DNA of 64,000 nt from Evansella caseinilytica (GTDB lineage Bacteria; Bacillota; Bacilli; Bacillales; Salisediminibacteriaceae). Every line of letters begins with the position of its first letter. Within the stretch, counting starts at the first letter, position 1. Below the pieces are notes generated by a model that searched no databases, was not told where the DNA came from, and saw only the letters and a list, made by a program, of their open reading frames with translations. The stretch covers positions 248,001 to 312,000 of the forward strand of contig NZ_FNPI01000001.1 of NCBI RefSeq assembly GCF_900107275.1, given 5' to 3'. The position numbers were made by a program, and so were the translations under genes. Positions 1-10,439 of the stretch are shown piece after piece.

Positions 1-190
1 AGTATTGCTGGAAAATGTTGACGTTGTCTTTTGTCAACTCCGCTACTTAAGATAACTTTGATTAACGTTCCAAAAATCGCGGTTCCGTCGCGAATTTATT
101 CACCCCGTTTTCTCCTTTTTGAACTCACACTAATAGAGAAAATCATTTTAACAGATACTAAACATTAAAAGCTGCCTAGGGGGAAATAAA
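1..190. other. upstream region of the beta-glucan synthase gene
   Basis: Leader region only. A short GC-rich inverted repeat (CGCGGTTCCGTCGCG) lies near positions 78-93. A purine-rich AGGGGGAAAT just before the start at 191 can serve as the ribosome binding site. I could not identify a convincing promoter, and no gene is evident. Confidence 0.5.
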
Positions 191-3100
191 ATGATTTTCA
201 ATATGGAAAAATTGAAAGAGCAGGCTCATCACAGTGCACTGAAACATGATCCATTTGTTAGTCGAAAATCCTCCAAACAATTTTGGAAAAACAATGAACG
301 AAACGCGCAAAAATTACGCGATTTTGTCGCTGTATTACATGAAAATAAGACATCGTGTACACAACCTGCAGAAGAATGGTTACTGGATCATGCAGAATTT
401 ATAGAAGAGCAAATGGTAGTTATTAAACACGAGCTAGAGAAATCCTTTGTGAAAAAATTGCCGCACCTGAGCAAAACAGGGGAGACAAGAATCATTGCCA
501 TCTGCGACGACTACTTGCGAGCTACTGACGGACATTTGAAGATGGATACGTTTCTTTCCTTCATTCGTTCCTATCAGGAAGTCTCGGTGCTGACACTGGC
601 GGAAGCGTGGGCAATGCCGCTAATGATGCGGGTTGCGTTGATTCGCCATCTGGCCGAGATGATGGATGTCATTAAAGAACGGCATGATGTATGCACGCAA
701 GTGGAGAAAATGCTCTCGGGAATAGAAACGTCTGACATCACGGCGGAAAAGCTCAAGCAAGTATTAGAGGACGCCGGGTATGAAATGCCCCTTTCAGGCC
801 CGATGATCGTTCATCTTGTCAAGCATCTTCGGGAGCGTACCGATTATTCACCAACGGTCGGAGAATGGCTGTTGTGTAAATTAGAAAACGGACGAGAAAG
901 CTTAGATCATATTCTATCCTATGAATACCAGCTTCAAGCTAACTATCAAGTAACAACAGGGAACCTGATCAGCAGCCTGCGGAATTTGTCCCGCTGGGAT
1001 TGGCGCGAAACGTTTGAGGAAATCAGTGCAGTTGAACAAACACTTCGCAAAGAAAAGCTCGGCTGTTACGCCAAAATGGATTTTTCCAGCCGGGAAACGC
1101 TGCGCAACCGGGTGGAGAAGCTGGCCCAGCGTTTCCGCCTGCCGGAAAACCTGATTGCTGCTCAAGCTGTTGAGGCTGCCGATGAGGCGGCTGAAATTTT
1201 GCCGGCTGAAGAACCGGCAGCTCCGCCGAGGAATGCTTTTGTCTCTTATTATTTACTTGAGCCGGACGGGCTGCAAACATTAAGGCAGCGGCTGAAAGCA
1301 TGCGGCAACCCCCGCTCCCTTCCGAAAATCAGCCTGCTGCGGCGCAATCCAAAAACATATTTTAACATGATGGCGGTTTTTCTGATTGTGTTCATGGTTT
1401 GTTTCACTGCTTTTGTCGCCTGGGATCAGCTGCTGACACCGCTTGAATTGCTGATCATTGCGATGCTGCTTTTATTGCCTGCCATGGAGTGGAGCGTATC
1501 GCTCGTTCATTTCATCATCGAGCGGATAAAGCAGCCAACCCCGTTGCTGAGATATGATTTTTCCGGGGGAATCCCTGACAATGCGGCTACGATGGTAGTG
1601 ATTCCTGTTATTTGGTCGACGAAGGAGGAAGTGGAAGAACTTCTCGACCGTCTGGAGCTGCATTATCTCGCAAACAGGGATAAGAACCTTCATTTTGCCC
1701 TGCTCGGGGATTTGAAAGATGCGGATAAGCAAAGGCTGATAGAGGATGAAATCGTTACGGACGCTGCGGTAGCTGGAATAAGGCGGCTGAATCGTTCGTA
1801 TCCGGATCAAGCCTTTTATTTATTTCAGCGAAAAAGATTATGGAATCCTTCTGAAAAAATTTGGATGGGCTGGGAAAGAAAGCGCGGCAAACTGGTGGAA
1901 TTTGTCGAACTGGTAAAAGGACATGAGGATACAAGCTATAACATTGTCGAGGGGGATGTCTCCTCACTTCGGGAAATTCGCTATATCATTACGCTTGATG
2001 CCGACACACAGCTGCCGCTGGAAAGTGCGCAAAGGATGGTCGGAACACTTCATTTGCCGTTTAACAGACCGAGGCTGAACGAAGCGGAGACAAGAGTGAC
2101 AGAAGGATATGGCGTGCTTCAGCCAAGGATCGGAATGAGTCATGAATCAGCAATGCGATCCCGCTTCGCCGCCCTCTGGTCCAGCGCCCCCGGGGTTGAT
2201 CCATACGCTTTCGCGATTTCCGACCCGTATCAGGACAATTTTGGTCAGGGGATTTTTACAGGAAAAGGGATCTTTGATGTTGACATGTTCTACAAAGTTT
2301 TGTGCGAGCGGATACCGGAAAACCGTCTGTTGAGCCACGACTTGCTGGAGGGTGGCTTTCTGCGCGCCGGTTTGCTGTCGGATATCGAATTGATTGACGG
2401 CCATCCGTCGCGCTTCAGCGCCTATCAAAAGCGGCTGCATCGCTGGGTTCGCGGCGACTGGCAGCTGTTATTATGGCTTTTGCCAAAGGTGAAAAACCGC
2501 AGGGGAGAAGCAATTCCCGTCGACTTATCCATCCTGACACGCTGGCAAATTATTGATAATCTTCGGCGGAGCTTGCTGACCCCGGTTCTTTTTGCCATTT
2601 TGCTTCTTGCGGCGGCAGTTCTACCGGGCTATCCGCTTCGCTGGTTTGCGATAGCCTTCGCGACGCTGTGCATTCCGGTTCTTCGCCAGCTTATTCAGAT
2701 AAAAGCTGTTTCATCTCGCTTGCGGAGCATCGGAAATACGGCGGCGCAGGTTGTTATCTCCATCTTGACGCTCCCTTTCCAGGCAGTGCTGTTGTCCGAC
2801 GCCATTGTCCGGACGCTGTACCGGATGCTTTTTTCTAAGCAGCGTTTGCTGGAATGGGTACCTGCTGCGGATGTGGATCGGGACAGTAAACAGAAAGGGG
2901 CCCCGGTGTTGTATGGAGTATATGGCGGCTACTCCCTTGTGCTGCTTTATCTTGCGGCGGCGGTTTTAACAGAAAATACCTCGATCCTTGCCGTAGCGAT
3001 CGCCTCAAGTCTTGTTTGGGCATCGGCAATTCCGGTTATCCGTTGGCTGGATAAGCCTGTGGAAAAAAAAGAAGTCCACTTTTCCAGCGTGGAGGAAGAA

Positions 3101-6100
3101 GACATGCGAAAACTGTCACAGGAGATTTGGACCTTTTATGAAGACTATGTAGCAAAGGAAGATAACTGGCTGCCTCCCGACAACGTCCAATTTGAACCAC
3201 CCAATGGCGTGGCCCATCGTACATCACCGACAAACATCGGGTTGTATCTGACATGTGCTTTGGCCGCGCGGGATTTTGATTTTATTGACACTCGCGGATT
3301 CATCGAACGGCTGGAACGGACATTAACCACCGTTGAACGGCTGGAAAAATGGAACGGCCATCTGTATAACTGGTATGACACGCAGACGCTGCAGCCATTG
3401 CACCCGAAATACATTTCTACAGTTGATTCAGGCAATTTTGTGGTCTGTTTGATTACTGCCAGGGAAGGGGTTTTGGAGTGGCTGCAATCGCTCGAAGAAC
3501 CGGAGAGCGATGACAGCAAGGAAAGGCAGTATGACGAGTCGCTTCACATTGCTTTTTCTGAAGAACTGACACCGCTGGAGACAGAAAAAAAACCAACAGA
3601 AGTCGGGGAAACATGGTATGAGCGGGGGCAGAGATTGTTAAGCCGCCTGGATAGAATCATTGAGGACACTGATTTCCGTCCGCTGTACAATCATAAAACA
3701 AAGCTGTTTTACTTAGGCTATCATGCGGAGCGGCACCAGCACGACGAGGTTTTGTACGACTTAATGGCTTCCGAAGCAAGGCAGGCAAGCTTTGTTGCCA
3801 TCGCCTTGGGGCAGGTGTCTGTTTCCCACTGGAATGCCCTGGGCAGGACAATGACAAAGGTGGGCAAAAAGCCATTGCTATTATCCTGGTCGGGAACGAT
3901 GTTCGAGTATTTGATGCCGTGGCTGTTTTTACGTACGTATAAAAATACTTTGTGGGAAACAACGTATAAGACGGTCGTTGACAGGCAAATGGATTATGCA
4001 GAACAGCGGGGAGTGCCGTTCGGGATCTCGGAATCCGGTTATTATGCCTTTGATTACCAGATGAATTATCAATACCGTGCCTTTGGTGTTCCCGGACTTG
4101 GCTTTAAACGCGGGCTTGAACAGGATTTGGTCATCGCTCCTTATGCAACAATCCTCGCTCTGCCGTTTGCTAAGCAGCAAGGGCTGGAGGCTATGAAAAA
4201 AATCGAGCAGCTGGATGGCAGAGGAAAGTACGGTTTTTACGAGGCAATCGATTTTACTAGAGAGAGGCTGCCAAAAGGTCGCAAGCATGCGACGATTTTC
4301 AGCTACATGGCCCATCATCAAGGCATGAGTATGCTGACATTAGCCAATCTGTTGCTGCCAAAAAAAATGTACAGCCGTTTTCATCGCAACAAGCAAGTAC
4401 GCTCAGCCGAGCTTTTACTGCAGGAAAGAATTCCGGAAAAAGCAAAAATGATTAAGCACCCGGCAATTACCCGCACACATGAGCCTTATTCAGATCGCGT
4501 TGAAGGCAGATCGGCAATACGGGAATATCAGTCGGTGGAAACGCGAACGCCGGAAGTATGTGTCCTGTCTAACGGAAAACTGACAACGGTGGTGACGAAC
4601 AGCGGCAGCGGCTTCAGTCGGTATGACGGGCTGGCAGTATCAAGATGGCGGGAAGATCCGGTGATGGATTCCTGGGGTAGCTATGTTTATATATACGACA
4701 CTTCCAAAGACAAGCTGTGGTCACCATCCTACCAGCCTTGTCGAGTCAAAGCAGAGCAGCAGCGGGTACAGTTTGCGCTGCACAAAGCGACGTTCCTTCG
4801 GGAGGATGGAGATGTAAAAACAAGCATGGAAGTTTGTGTTTCACCAGAGTGGAACGCGGAGATCAGGCGGATTTCATTAACGAATACGGGTGAAAAGCGC
4901 AAAGTGCTGGAAGTGACAACATTTGTCGAATTGGCGCTGGCTAATCCGATCGCCGATGATGCCCATCCAGCCTTCAGCAAATTGTTCATTCGCACCGCTT
5001 TTGATGCGGAGGCTGGCTGTCTTGTAGCGGGGCGAAGACCGCGGGAAGCAAACGATAAAACGTTATGGGCAGCCCATTCGTTGATGATTGAAAACCATAC
5101 CCTAGGAACGGTGGAGTACGAAACCGACCGCTCCAGTTTTATTGGACGGGGATATAAGCTGTCCAAGCCTCAAGGGATCAATTCCCGTTTGCGTGGTAAA
5201 GTAGGTTCGGTTGCCGATCCTGCATTTGTCATGAGGCGCCGTGTCACCGTTGATCCGGGAGAACAAATACAATTAGTTGCCATCACTTCTGTGGCTGAGA
5301 CGAGGGAAGAGGCAGTGGATATCATCCATAGAGCCGTTCCCGGACAAACGGTGGAACGAACCTATCAATTGGCTTGGAACCGGGCGGAGATTGAATTAAG
5401 AAACCTTCATTTAAGTCGCCGCGAAGCAGCTGGGTTTCATCTTTTCGCCGGGCATGTTCTTTACACTCCTCCATTTCGCCGGGAAAGGGAAACAAGTATC
5501 CAGGTGAACCAGAAGGGGCAATCAAGCCTTTGGGCTTACGGCGTTTCGGGAGATCGTCCGATCGTACTCGTCAGGATCAATGATCAGAACCGCCTGCCCT
5601 TTGTGGTAAAGCTGTTAACCGGCCACGAATATTTAAGAAGGCTTGGCATATTTTTTGACCTCGTTGTTTTAAATGAATCGGAAGAAGGGTATCAGCAGCA
5701 TTTGCAGGAAGCGCTTCAGCGGACGTCGGAGCAGGGAATTGACCGGTTCGGTGAGGGCGTGTCCGGCGTGTATGTCATAGCGGCAAACCAGTTGCCTGAT
5801 GAAGATAAAGCGCTGTTGGCGGCCGTTGCCCGTATGGAATTTCGCGCAGAAGGACCGAGCTTTTACAGGCAGCTGCAGGTACGCGGCAAAAACAACGCCA
5901 TGCCGCTACCTGATGTCCTTGTTCCTGAACCCGTTCGTTCTGAAGAAGGGGGGAGCGGCGTTTCGACTGTGGCGGAGGAGCAGGAAGATGGTTCGAAAAA
6001 GTGGCTGTTTTTCAATGGCTGGGGAGGGTTTTCTCCCGATGGAAAAGAGTATTGGATTCAAATAAAAAACGGCAACCATTTACCTTCACCATGGATCAAT

Positions 6101-8440
6101 GTGATCGCCAATCGTCAATTCGGCTGCCTCGTGTCTGAGCTGGGGACAGGCTATACATGGTGGCAAAACAGCCGTGAATGCAAGCTCACCCCATGGTCCA
6201 ACGACCCCGTCCTTGATCCGCCGACAGAAACGGGATATATACGGGATGAAGCAAGCGGGGAAGTGTGGTCATTAGGACCTTCCACTGCCAAGGAAAAAGC
6301 GGTATATCAGGTGGTTCATGGCAGAGGATATAGCCGTTTTGAACATGAGAGAAAAGGTTTGAAGCATGAAATGACGATTTACGTTCCCTTGGACGATCCG
6401 GTGAAAATTATCAGGCTGAAGCTTAAAAATAAAACGAAGCAAAAGCGGCGGATATCGTTGACTTATTACGCGGAGTGGGTTTTAGGAGTGCAGCGGCAGG
6501 CAAACGCTCCGTATATTGTTACGAAATGGCTTCCGGAAGCTCAGATATTGACAGCAACAAATACGTATCAGGAGACGTTTCGGGATGCGACAGCGTTTTT
6601 GGGGATTTTTTCGAGTGATGAAGTTGGTCAGGAGCAGTCTCGGGAGCTTACATGGACTGGAGACCGCCGTGAGTTTATCGGCCGCAACGGCAGCATGGCA
6701 GATCCTGCCGCCTTAAGCCGGATAAGCCTGTCAGGGCGCACAGGCGCCTGTTATGACAGCTGCGGAGCAGTGCAAAGGAAGCTGATTCTCGAACCGGGAC
6801 AGGAGCAGGCGCTCTATATTTTGCTAGGCTGTGATCAATCAACGGAAGCTGTTGTCGGTCTGACAAAAAAATACCGTCAACCTTCCGCATGTGAAGCTGC
6901 CTTGAACCAAGTAACTGAATTTTGGGAGCGACATTTGGATCAGATCAACGTTTCCACTCCGTCACCTGAAATGGATCTGATGTTAAATGGCTGGTTGTTA
7001 TACCAGTCGCTGGCCTGTCGGATGTGGGCGAGATCAGCCTTTTATCAGGCAGGTGGGGCATACGGATTCCGGGATCAGCTCCAGGATTCTCTGGCGCTTT
7101 TGCATACACTTCCGGAAATGATGCGGGAGCAAATTATTCGCCATGCTTCCCATCAATATTTAGAAGGCGATGTGCAGCACTGGTGGCATGAAGAAACGGA
7201 GCGGGGAATTCGGACGCTGTTTTCCGATGACTTGCTGTGGCTTCCTTACTGTGTCTCAAGATATATTGAACATACTGGGGACAGAACAGTCCTGGAAGAA
7301 ACGGCGCCTTATTTGTACAGTGAGCCTCTTCGGGAAGAGGAGCATGAACGCTACGAGCCGACCGTGCTAGCTTCTGAATCAGGTTCTGTTTATGAGCATT
7401 GCCTGCGGGCCATCGACAAAGCGCTGTCCCGTATTGGCGAGCACGGCTTGCCGCTCATCGGCGTCGGTGACTGGAACGACGGCATGAATCTTGTCGGCGC
7501 AGAAGGACGCGGCGAAAGTGTCTGGCTTGCCTGGTTTCTTTGTGACGTATTGCAACGATTTTCCGTAATTTGCCATGATCAGGGCGACTCCGAAAAGGAA
7601 ACCAGTTATTTACAAATGAAGGAAAAACTAGTCTCGGCTGTAAACGATCATGGTTGGGATGGGCAGTGGTACCGCCGAGCATTTACCGACTCGGGACAGT
7701 GGCTCGGTTCGATTCAAAACGAAGAATGCCGCATCGATGCCATTGCCCAGGCATGGTCCGTGATTTCCAACGGCGCCCCGCAAGAGCGAGCGCTGCAGGC
7801 GATGCAGTCGTTTGATCGCGAGCTGGTGGATCGGGAGCTTTCGGTTATACGGCTGCTCACCCCCGCCTTCGACCAAACGGAGCCCAGTCCAGGTTATATT
7901 CAGGGATATCCTCCCGGTATTCGGGAAAACGGAGCCCAGTACACCCATGGAGTTATTTGGGGAATTGTAGCCTGGTGCCAACTTGGCCAAGGAGAGAAGG
8001 CGTTGGAAATGTTCACGATGATCAATCCGTTGACACATACAAGAACAGACCATGAAGTCCGGCAGTACACAGGAGAGCCGTACGTAATGGCGGCGGATGT
8101 GTATACTGCAGAACCGCATGAAGGGCATGCCGGCTGGACGTGGTATACAGGTGCTTCCGGCTGGATGTATCAAGCCGGGCTGGAATGGATTCTCGGGGTA
8201 AGACGCCGCGGCGGTCAGCTGCACATCGACCCGTGTATACCTAATGATTGGCCGGAGTACAGTGTCACATATCGTTATGGCAACACGAAATATCATGTTA
8301 CGGTGAAAAATCACTCAGGTGCTCCGGATGACGTGAAAAAGCTGAGTGTCGACGGCAAGGAAGTCCCGCTTTCAGAAGCCGGAGCGCTGGTGCCACTGGA
8401 GGATGGCGGCGTGGACAGATATGTCGAAGTACTATTGTAA
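191..8440 (+). CDS. cyclic beta-1,2-glucan synthase-like protein (GT84-glycoamylase-GH94)
   Basis: A 2749-residue multidomain membrane glycosyltransferase. Family knowledge: NdvB/ChvB-type enzymes polymerise glucose from UDP-glucose, cyclise the chain, and trim it by phosphorolysis. An N-terminal helical region (about 1-350) precedes a transmembrane pair near 392-430. The GT84 domain follows, with a DAD motif near residue 601 (ITLDADTQLP) and an RWVRGDWQ block near 757. More membrane segments lie at about 793-837 and 913-953. The glycoamylase-like domain runs from about 1000 to 1400 and contains YMAHHQGMSML. Two carbohydrate-binding GH94-associated regions follow. The C-terminal GH94 (alpha/alpha)6 domain carries GVGDWNDGMN near residue 2424, where the family's catalytic Asp lies. 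The length matches full-size proteobacterial enzymes, so the gene looks intact. It is monocistronic. The product could instead be a linear or different beta-glucan; that cannot be told from sequence. Confidence 0.88.
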   Translation: MIFNMEKLKEQAHHSALKHDPFVSRKSSKQFWKNNERNAQKLRDFVAVLHENKTSCTQPAEEWLLDHAEFIEEQMVVIKHELEKSFVKKLPHLSKTGETRIIAICDDYLRATDGHLKMDTFLSFIRSYQEVSVLTLAEAWAMPLMMRVALIRHLAEMMDVIKERHDVCTQVEKMLSGIETSDITAEKLKQVLEDAGYEMPLSGPMIVHLVKHLRERTDYSPTVGEWLLCKLENGRESLDHILSYEYQLQANYQVTTGNLISSLRNLSRWDWRETFEEISAVEQTLRKEKLGCYAKMDFSSRETLRNRVEKLAQRFRLPENLIAAQAVEAADEAAEILPAEEPAAPPRNAFVSYYLLEPDGLQTLRQRLKACGNPRSLPKISLLRRNPKTYFNMMAVFLIVFMVCFTAFVAWDQLLTPLELLIIAMLLLLPAMEWSVSLVHFIIERIKQPTPLLRYDFSGGIPDNAATMVVIPVIWSTKEEVEELLDRLELHYLANRDKNLHFALLGDLKDADKQRLIEDEIVTDAAVAGIRRLNRSYPDQAFYLFQRKRLWNPSEKIWMGWERKRGKLVEFVELVKGHEDTSYNIVEGDVSSLREIRYIITLDADTQLPLESAQRMVGTLHLPFNRPRLNEAETRVTEGYGVLQPRIGMSHESAMRSRFAALWSSAPGVDPYAFAISDPYQDNFGQGIFTGKGIFDVDMFYKVLCERIPENRLLSHDLLEGGFLRAGLLSDIELIDGHPSRFSAYQKRLHRWVRGDWQLLLWLLPKVKNRRGEAIPVDLSILTRWQIIDNLRRSLLTPVLFAILLLAAAVLPGYPLRWFAIAFATLCIPVLRQLIQIKAVSSRLRSIGNTAAQVVISILTLPFQAVLLSDAIVRTLYRMLFSKQRLLEWVPAADVDRDSKQKGAPVLYGVYGGYSLVLLYLAAAVLTENTSILAVAIASSLVWASAIPVIRWLDKPVEKKEVHFSSVEEEDMRKLSQEIWTFYEDYVAKEDNWLPPDNVQFEPPNGVAHRTSPTNIGLYLTCALAARDFDFIDTRGFIERLERTLTTVERLEKWNGHLYNWYDTQTLQPLHPKYISTVDSGNFVVCLITAREGVLEWLQSLEEPESDDSKERQYDESLHIAFSEELTPLETEKKPTEVGETWYERGQRLLSRLDRIIEDTDFRPLYNHKTKLFYLGYHAERHQHDEVLYDLMASEARQASFVAIALGQVSVSHWNALGRTMTKVGKKPLLLSWSGTMFEYLMPWLFLRTYKNTLWETTYKTVVDRQMDYAEQRGVPFGISESGYYAFDYQMNYQYRAFGVPGLGFKRGLEQDLVIAPYATILALPFAKQQGLEAMKKIEQLDGRGKYGFYEAIDFTRERLPKGRKHATIFSYMAHHQGMSMLTLANLLLPKKMYSRFHRNKQVRSAELLLQERIPEKAKMIKHPAITRTHEPYSDRVEGRSAIREYQSVETRTPEVCVLSNGKLTTVVTNSGSGFSRYDGLAVSRWREDPVMDSWGSYVYIYDTSKDKLWSPSYQPCRVKAEQQRVQFALHKATFLREDGDVKTSMEVCVSPEWNAEIRRISLTNTGEKRKVLEVTTFVELALANPIADDAHPAFSKLFIRTAFDAEAGCLVAGRRPREANDKTLWAAHSLMIENHTLGTVEYETDRSSFIGRGYKLSKPQGINSRLRGKVGSVADPAFVMRRRVTVDPGEQIQLVAITSVAETREEAVDIIHRAVPGQTVERTYQLAWNRAEIELRNLHLSRREAAGFHLFAGHVLYTPPFRRERETSIQVNQKGQSSLWAYGVSGDRPIVLVRINDQNRLPFVVKLLTGHEYLRRLGIFFDLVVLNESEEGYQQHLQEALQRTSEQGIDRFGEGVSGVYVIAANQLPDEDKALLAAVARMEFRAEGPSFYRQLQVRGKNNAMPLPDVLVPEPVRSEEGGSGVSTVAEEQEDGSKKWLFFNGWGGFSPDGKEYWIQIKNGNHLPSPWINVIANRQFGCLVSELGTGYTWWQNSRECKLTPWSNDPVLDPPTETGYIRDEASGEVWSLGPSTAKEKAVYQVVHGRGYSRFEHERKGLKHEMTIYVPLDDPVKIIRLKLKNKTKQKRRISLTYYAEWVLGVQRQANAPYIVTKWLPEAQILTATNTYQETFRDATAFLGIFSSDEVGQEQSRELTWTGDRREFIGRNGSMADPAALSRISLSGRTGACYDSCGAVQRKLILEPGQEQALYILLGCDQSTEAVVGLTKKYRQPSACEAALNQVTEFWERHLDQINVSTPSPEMDLMLNGWLLYQSLACRMWARSAFYQAGGAYGFRDQLQDSLALLHTLPEMMREQIIRHASHQYLEGDVQHWWHEETERGIRTLFSDDLLWLPYCVSRYIEHTGDRTVLEETAPYLYSEPLREEEHERYEPTVLASESGSVYEHCLRAIDKALSRIGEHGLPLIGVGDWNDGMNLVGAEGRGESVWLAWFLCDVLQRFSVICHDQGDSEKETSYLQMKEKLVSAVNDHGWDGQWYRRAFTDSGQWLGSIQNEECRIDAIAQAWSVISNGAPQERALQAMQSFDRELVDRELSVIRLLTPAFDQTEPSPGYIQGYPPGIRENGAQYTHGVIWGIVAWCQLGQGEKALEMFTMINPLTHTRTDHEVRQYTGEPYVMAADVYTAEPHEGHAGWTWYTGASGWMYQAGLEWILGVRRRGGQLHIDPCIPNDWPEYSVTYRYGNTKYHVTVKNHSGAPDDVKKLSVDGKEVPLSEAGALVPLEDGGVDRYVEVLL

Positions 8441-8845
8441 AAAAAGAAAAAAGCTCAACCGGTTGCAACGCAAGGCAGAAGCGGCGGGAGTCCAGGTGGA
8501 AAGTTTCTGTCGTCTGCAGAATGCCACCGCCTGCTTGGTGGCCACGGAAAAAGTAGGTTTTTACTTTTTCGGTGGCCTCCATGCTTTCCGCTAATTTTTC
8601 TCCACACAAGTCTATTGTTTGTGCTGCTATGCCTTTTCGCAGTGTTTGTCTCACGATGTCACTCTGAGCAGATGTTGTTAAACCTCGATGAGTAAGGCAA
8701 ACAAGTAAGGGAATGAGAAGGACCACCGTCGTGCGATGTCTTTGCTTTTAACTGCAGGGAATGATTTCAAAAAAATAGTTTAAACTAACGGTGGATGACT
8801 TATTGGTTCAGCCGTTTTTAACACTTCGTTTATCCGGAGGACAGA
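8441..8845. other. intergenic region with gene-end hairpin
   Basis: An imperfect 16-bp stem (8540-8555 with 8562-8577, arms GGCCACGGAAAAAGTA and TACTTTTTCGGTGGCC, one G-G mismatch) lies 100 bases after the glucan synthase stop and may end its transcript, although no T-run follows. The remainder leads to the germination operon, whose ribosome binding site CCGGAGG is at about 8834-8840. A forespore sigma-G promoter is expected here, but I could not identify one with confidence. Confidence 0.45.
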
Positions 8846-10426
8846 ATGTTGAATTTCTTTATGAAGCGTAACAGGAAAAAGGAAAAGATGAATGAGAACC
8901 AGACGCTTGAGGCAGGTGGAGAATCAGAAAAACAGCTTTCCAACAATTTATTGGAAAATAAAGTAGAGCTGGAAAATATGTTTGCAAACTGCAGCGATAT
9001 TTATTTCCGGGAACTCGCCGTAGGAAAGCAGCATACCCCTTGTTTGCTGATTTTTATTCAAGGGATGGTGGACAAGGATGTCATCAATAAAAGCGTCATG
9101 AACTCATTGATGACTTGTCAAAAGGAAGTGGAACAACCTGACATCGAGGAGATAATGACAGCGTGCATGCAAATCGGGGATGTGCAAGACTTTACCATGT
9201 TCCGGGACATGGTTGAAGCAATTCTGACCGGGGATTCTGTGCTGCTCATTGACGGGAACAGTGCGGGAATCAGGCTGAAAACCTCCGGCTGGCCGAAGCG
9301 GGAGGTGACGGAACCGGTCACGGAAGCAGTTGTTAAAGGGCCAAGGGAAGGCTTTACGGAAAATATTAACGATAATACCGCGTTTCTTCGCCGGAAAATT
9401 AAAACAGCCAATTTAAAAATGGAAAGCTTTACTTTTGGAAACGTAACAAAAACAACGGTAACGATTTCCTATATCGAAGGCATTGCCGAAGCCAATTTGA
9501 TTGCTGAAGTTAAAAGCAGACTAGGAAGAATTAAAGTGGATTCCGTTCTTGAAAGTACATATATTGAAGAGCTTATTGAAGACGCACCTTCGACGTTGTT
9601 TCCGCAGATCGAAAATACGGAACGGCCGGACAAAGTGGCAGCCTCCCTCCTGGAAGGCAGGGTTGCCATCCTTGTTGACGGTTCGCCGTTTGCATTAGTG
9701 CTGCCGGTGACGTTTACGCAACTGCTGCAAGCAAGTGAAGACTATTATCAACGGTATCCGTTTGCGACAGCTGTCCGGCTTATCCGCTTCCTGTTCACGT
9801 TTCTAGCTTTGCTGCTGCCCGCCACATATGTAGCGGTAGTCACCTATCACTATGAAATGATACCTACTTCCCTGCTGATCAGTATTGCCGGTACCCGTGA
9901 AGGGGTTCCTTTTCCTGCCTTTATCGAAGCGGTGATAATGGAAATCACCTTTGAAGCGTTGCGGGAAGCAGGGGTGCGCCTGCCTCGTCCTGTAGGGCAG
10001 GCGGTCAGTATCGTCGGAGCTTTGGTTATCGGGCAGGCGGCGGTAGAAGCAGGCATCGTGTCACCGGCGATGGTTATTGTCGTGGCGCTCACCGGGATAT
10101 CCTCGTTTGCGATCCCTTCCTACAGCCTCGCCTTTGCGATTCGGGTTCTTCGGTTTATAATGCTTTCACTCAGCGCTTTCTTCGGTTTTTACGGAATGCT
10201 TTTGGGGCTGTTGGCGGTGCTGATTCATCTGGCTTCCATTCGCTCTTTTGGTGTTCCGTACCTCTCACCAGTAGCGCCTTTCAGCATGCAGGATATGAAA
10301 GACGTCATTTATAGGTCGCCTTGGTGGGCAATGGAAGACAGGCCTGCATTAACGGGAAGGAACAATCGCCGCAGGCAGAAGTTTTATTTAAAGCCGCGCG
10401 TCCCGAAAACGAACAAGCAAGGATAA
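8846..10426 (+). CDS. spore germinant receptor subunit A (GerA/GerKA family)
   Basis: A 526-residue A subunit of a spore inner-membrane germinant receptor. These complexes sense nutrients and trigger exit from dormancy. A long hydrophilic N-terminal region (about 1-310) is followed by clustered membrane helices (about 310-480) and a basic tail. The family signature is clear around GTREGVPFPAFIEA (about residue 350). The start follows CCGGAGGACAG. It is the first gene of a four-gene operon in the order A-C-D-B. By analogy with all known ger operons it should be transcribed in the forespore by sigma-G. The nutrient recognised cannot be inferred from sequence. Confidence 0.95.
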   Translation: MLNFFMKRNRKKEKMNENQTLEAGGESEKQLSNNLLENKVELENMFANCSDIYFRELAVGKQHTPCLLIFIQGMVDKDVINKSVMNSLMTCQKEVEQPDIEEIMTACMQIGDVQDFTMFRDMVEAILTGDSVLLIDGNSAGIRLKTSGWPKREVTEPVTEAVVKGPREGFTENINDNTAFLRRKIKTANLKMESFTFGNVTKTTVTISYIEGIAEANLIAEVKSRLGRIKVDSVLESTYIEELIEDAPSTLFPQIENTERPDKVAASLLEGRVAILVDGSPFALVLPVTFTQLLQASEDYYQRYPFATAVRLIRFLFTFLALLLPATYVAVVTYHYEMIPTSLLISIAGTREGVPFPAFIEAVIMEITFEALREAGVRLPRPVGQAVSIVGALVIGQAAVEAGIVSPAMVIVVALTGISSFAIPSYSLAFAIRVLRFIMLSLSAFFGFYGMLLGLLAVLIHLASIRSFGVPYLSPVAPFSMQDMKDVIYRSPWWAMEDRPALTGRNNRRRQKFYLKPRVPKTNKQG

Positions 10427-10439
10427 AGGAATGGCGCAA

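Noticed and set aside
7628-8314. 228-codon minus-strand open frame
   Set aside because: It lies wholly inside the GH94 domain of the glucan synthase gene, has no recognisable protein features and no ribosome binding site; it is an antisense by-product.
8298-8726. 142-codon minus-strand open frame at the end of the glucan synthase gene
   Set aside because: It overlaps the conserved C-terminus of the synthase and a hairpin; the translation shows no family features.
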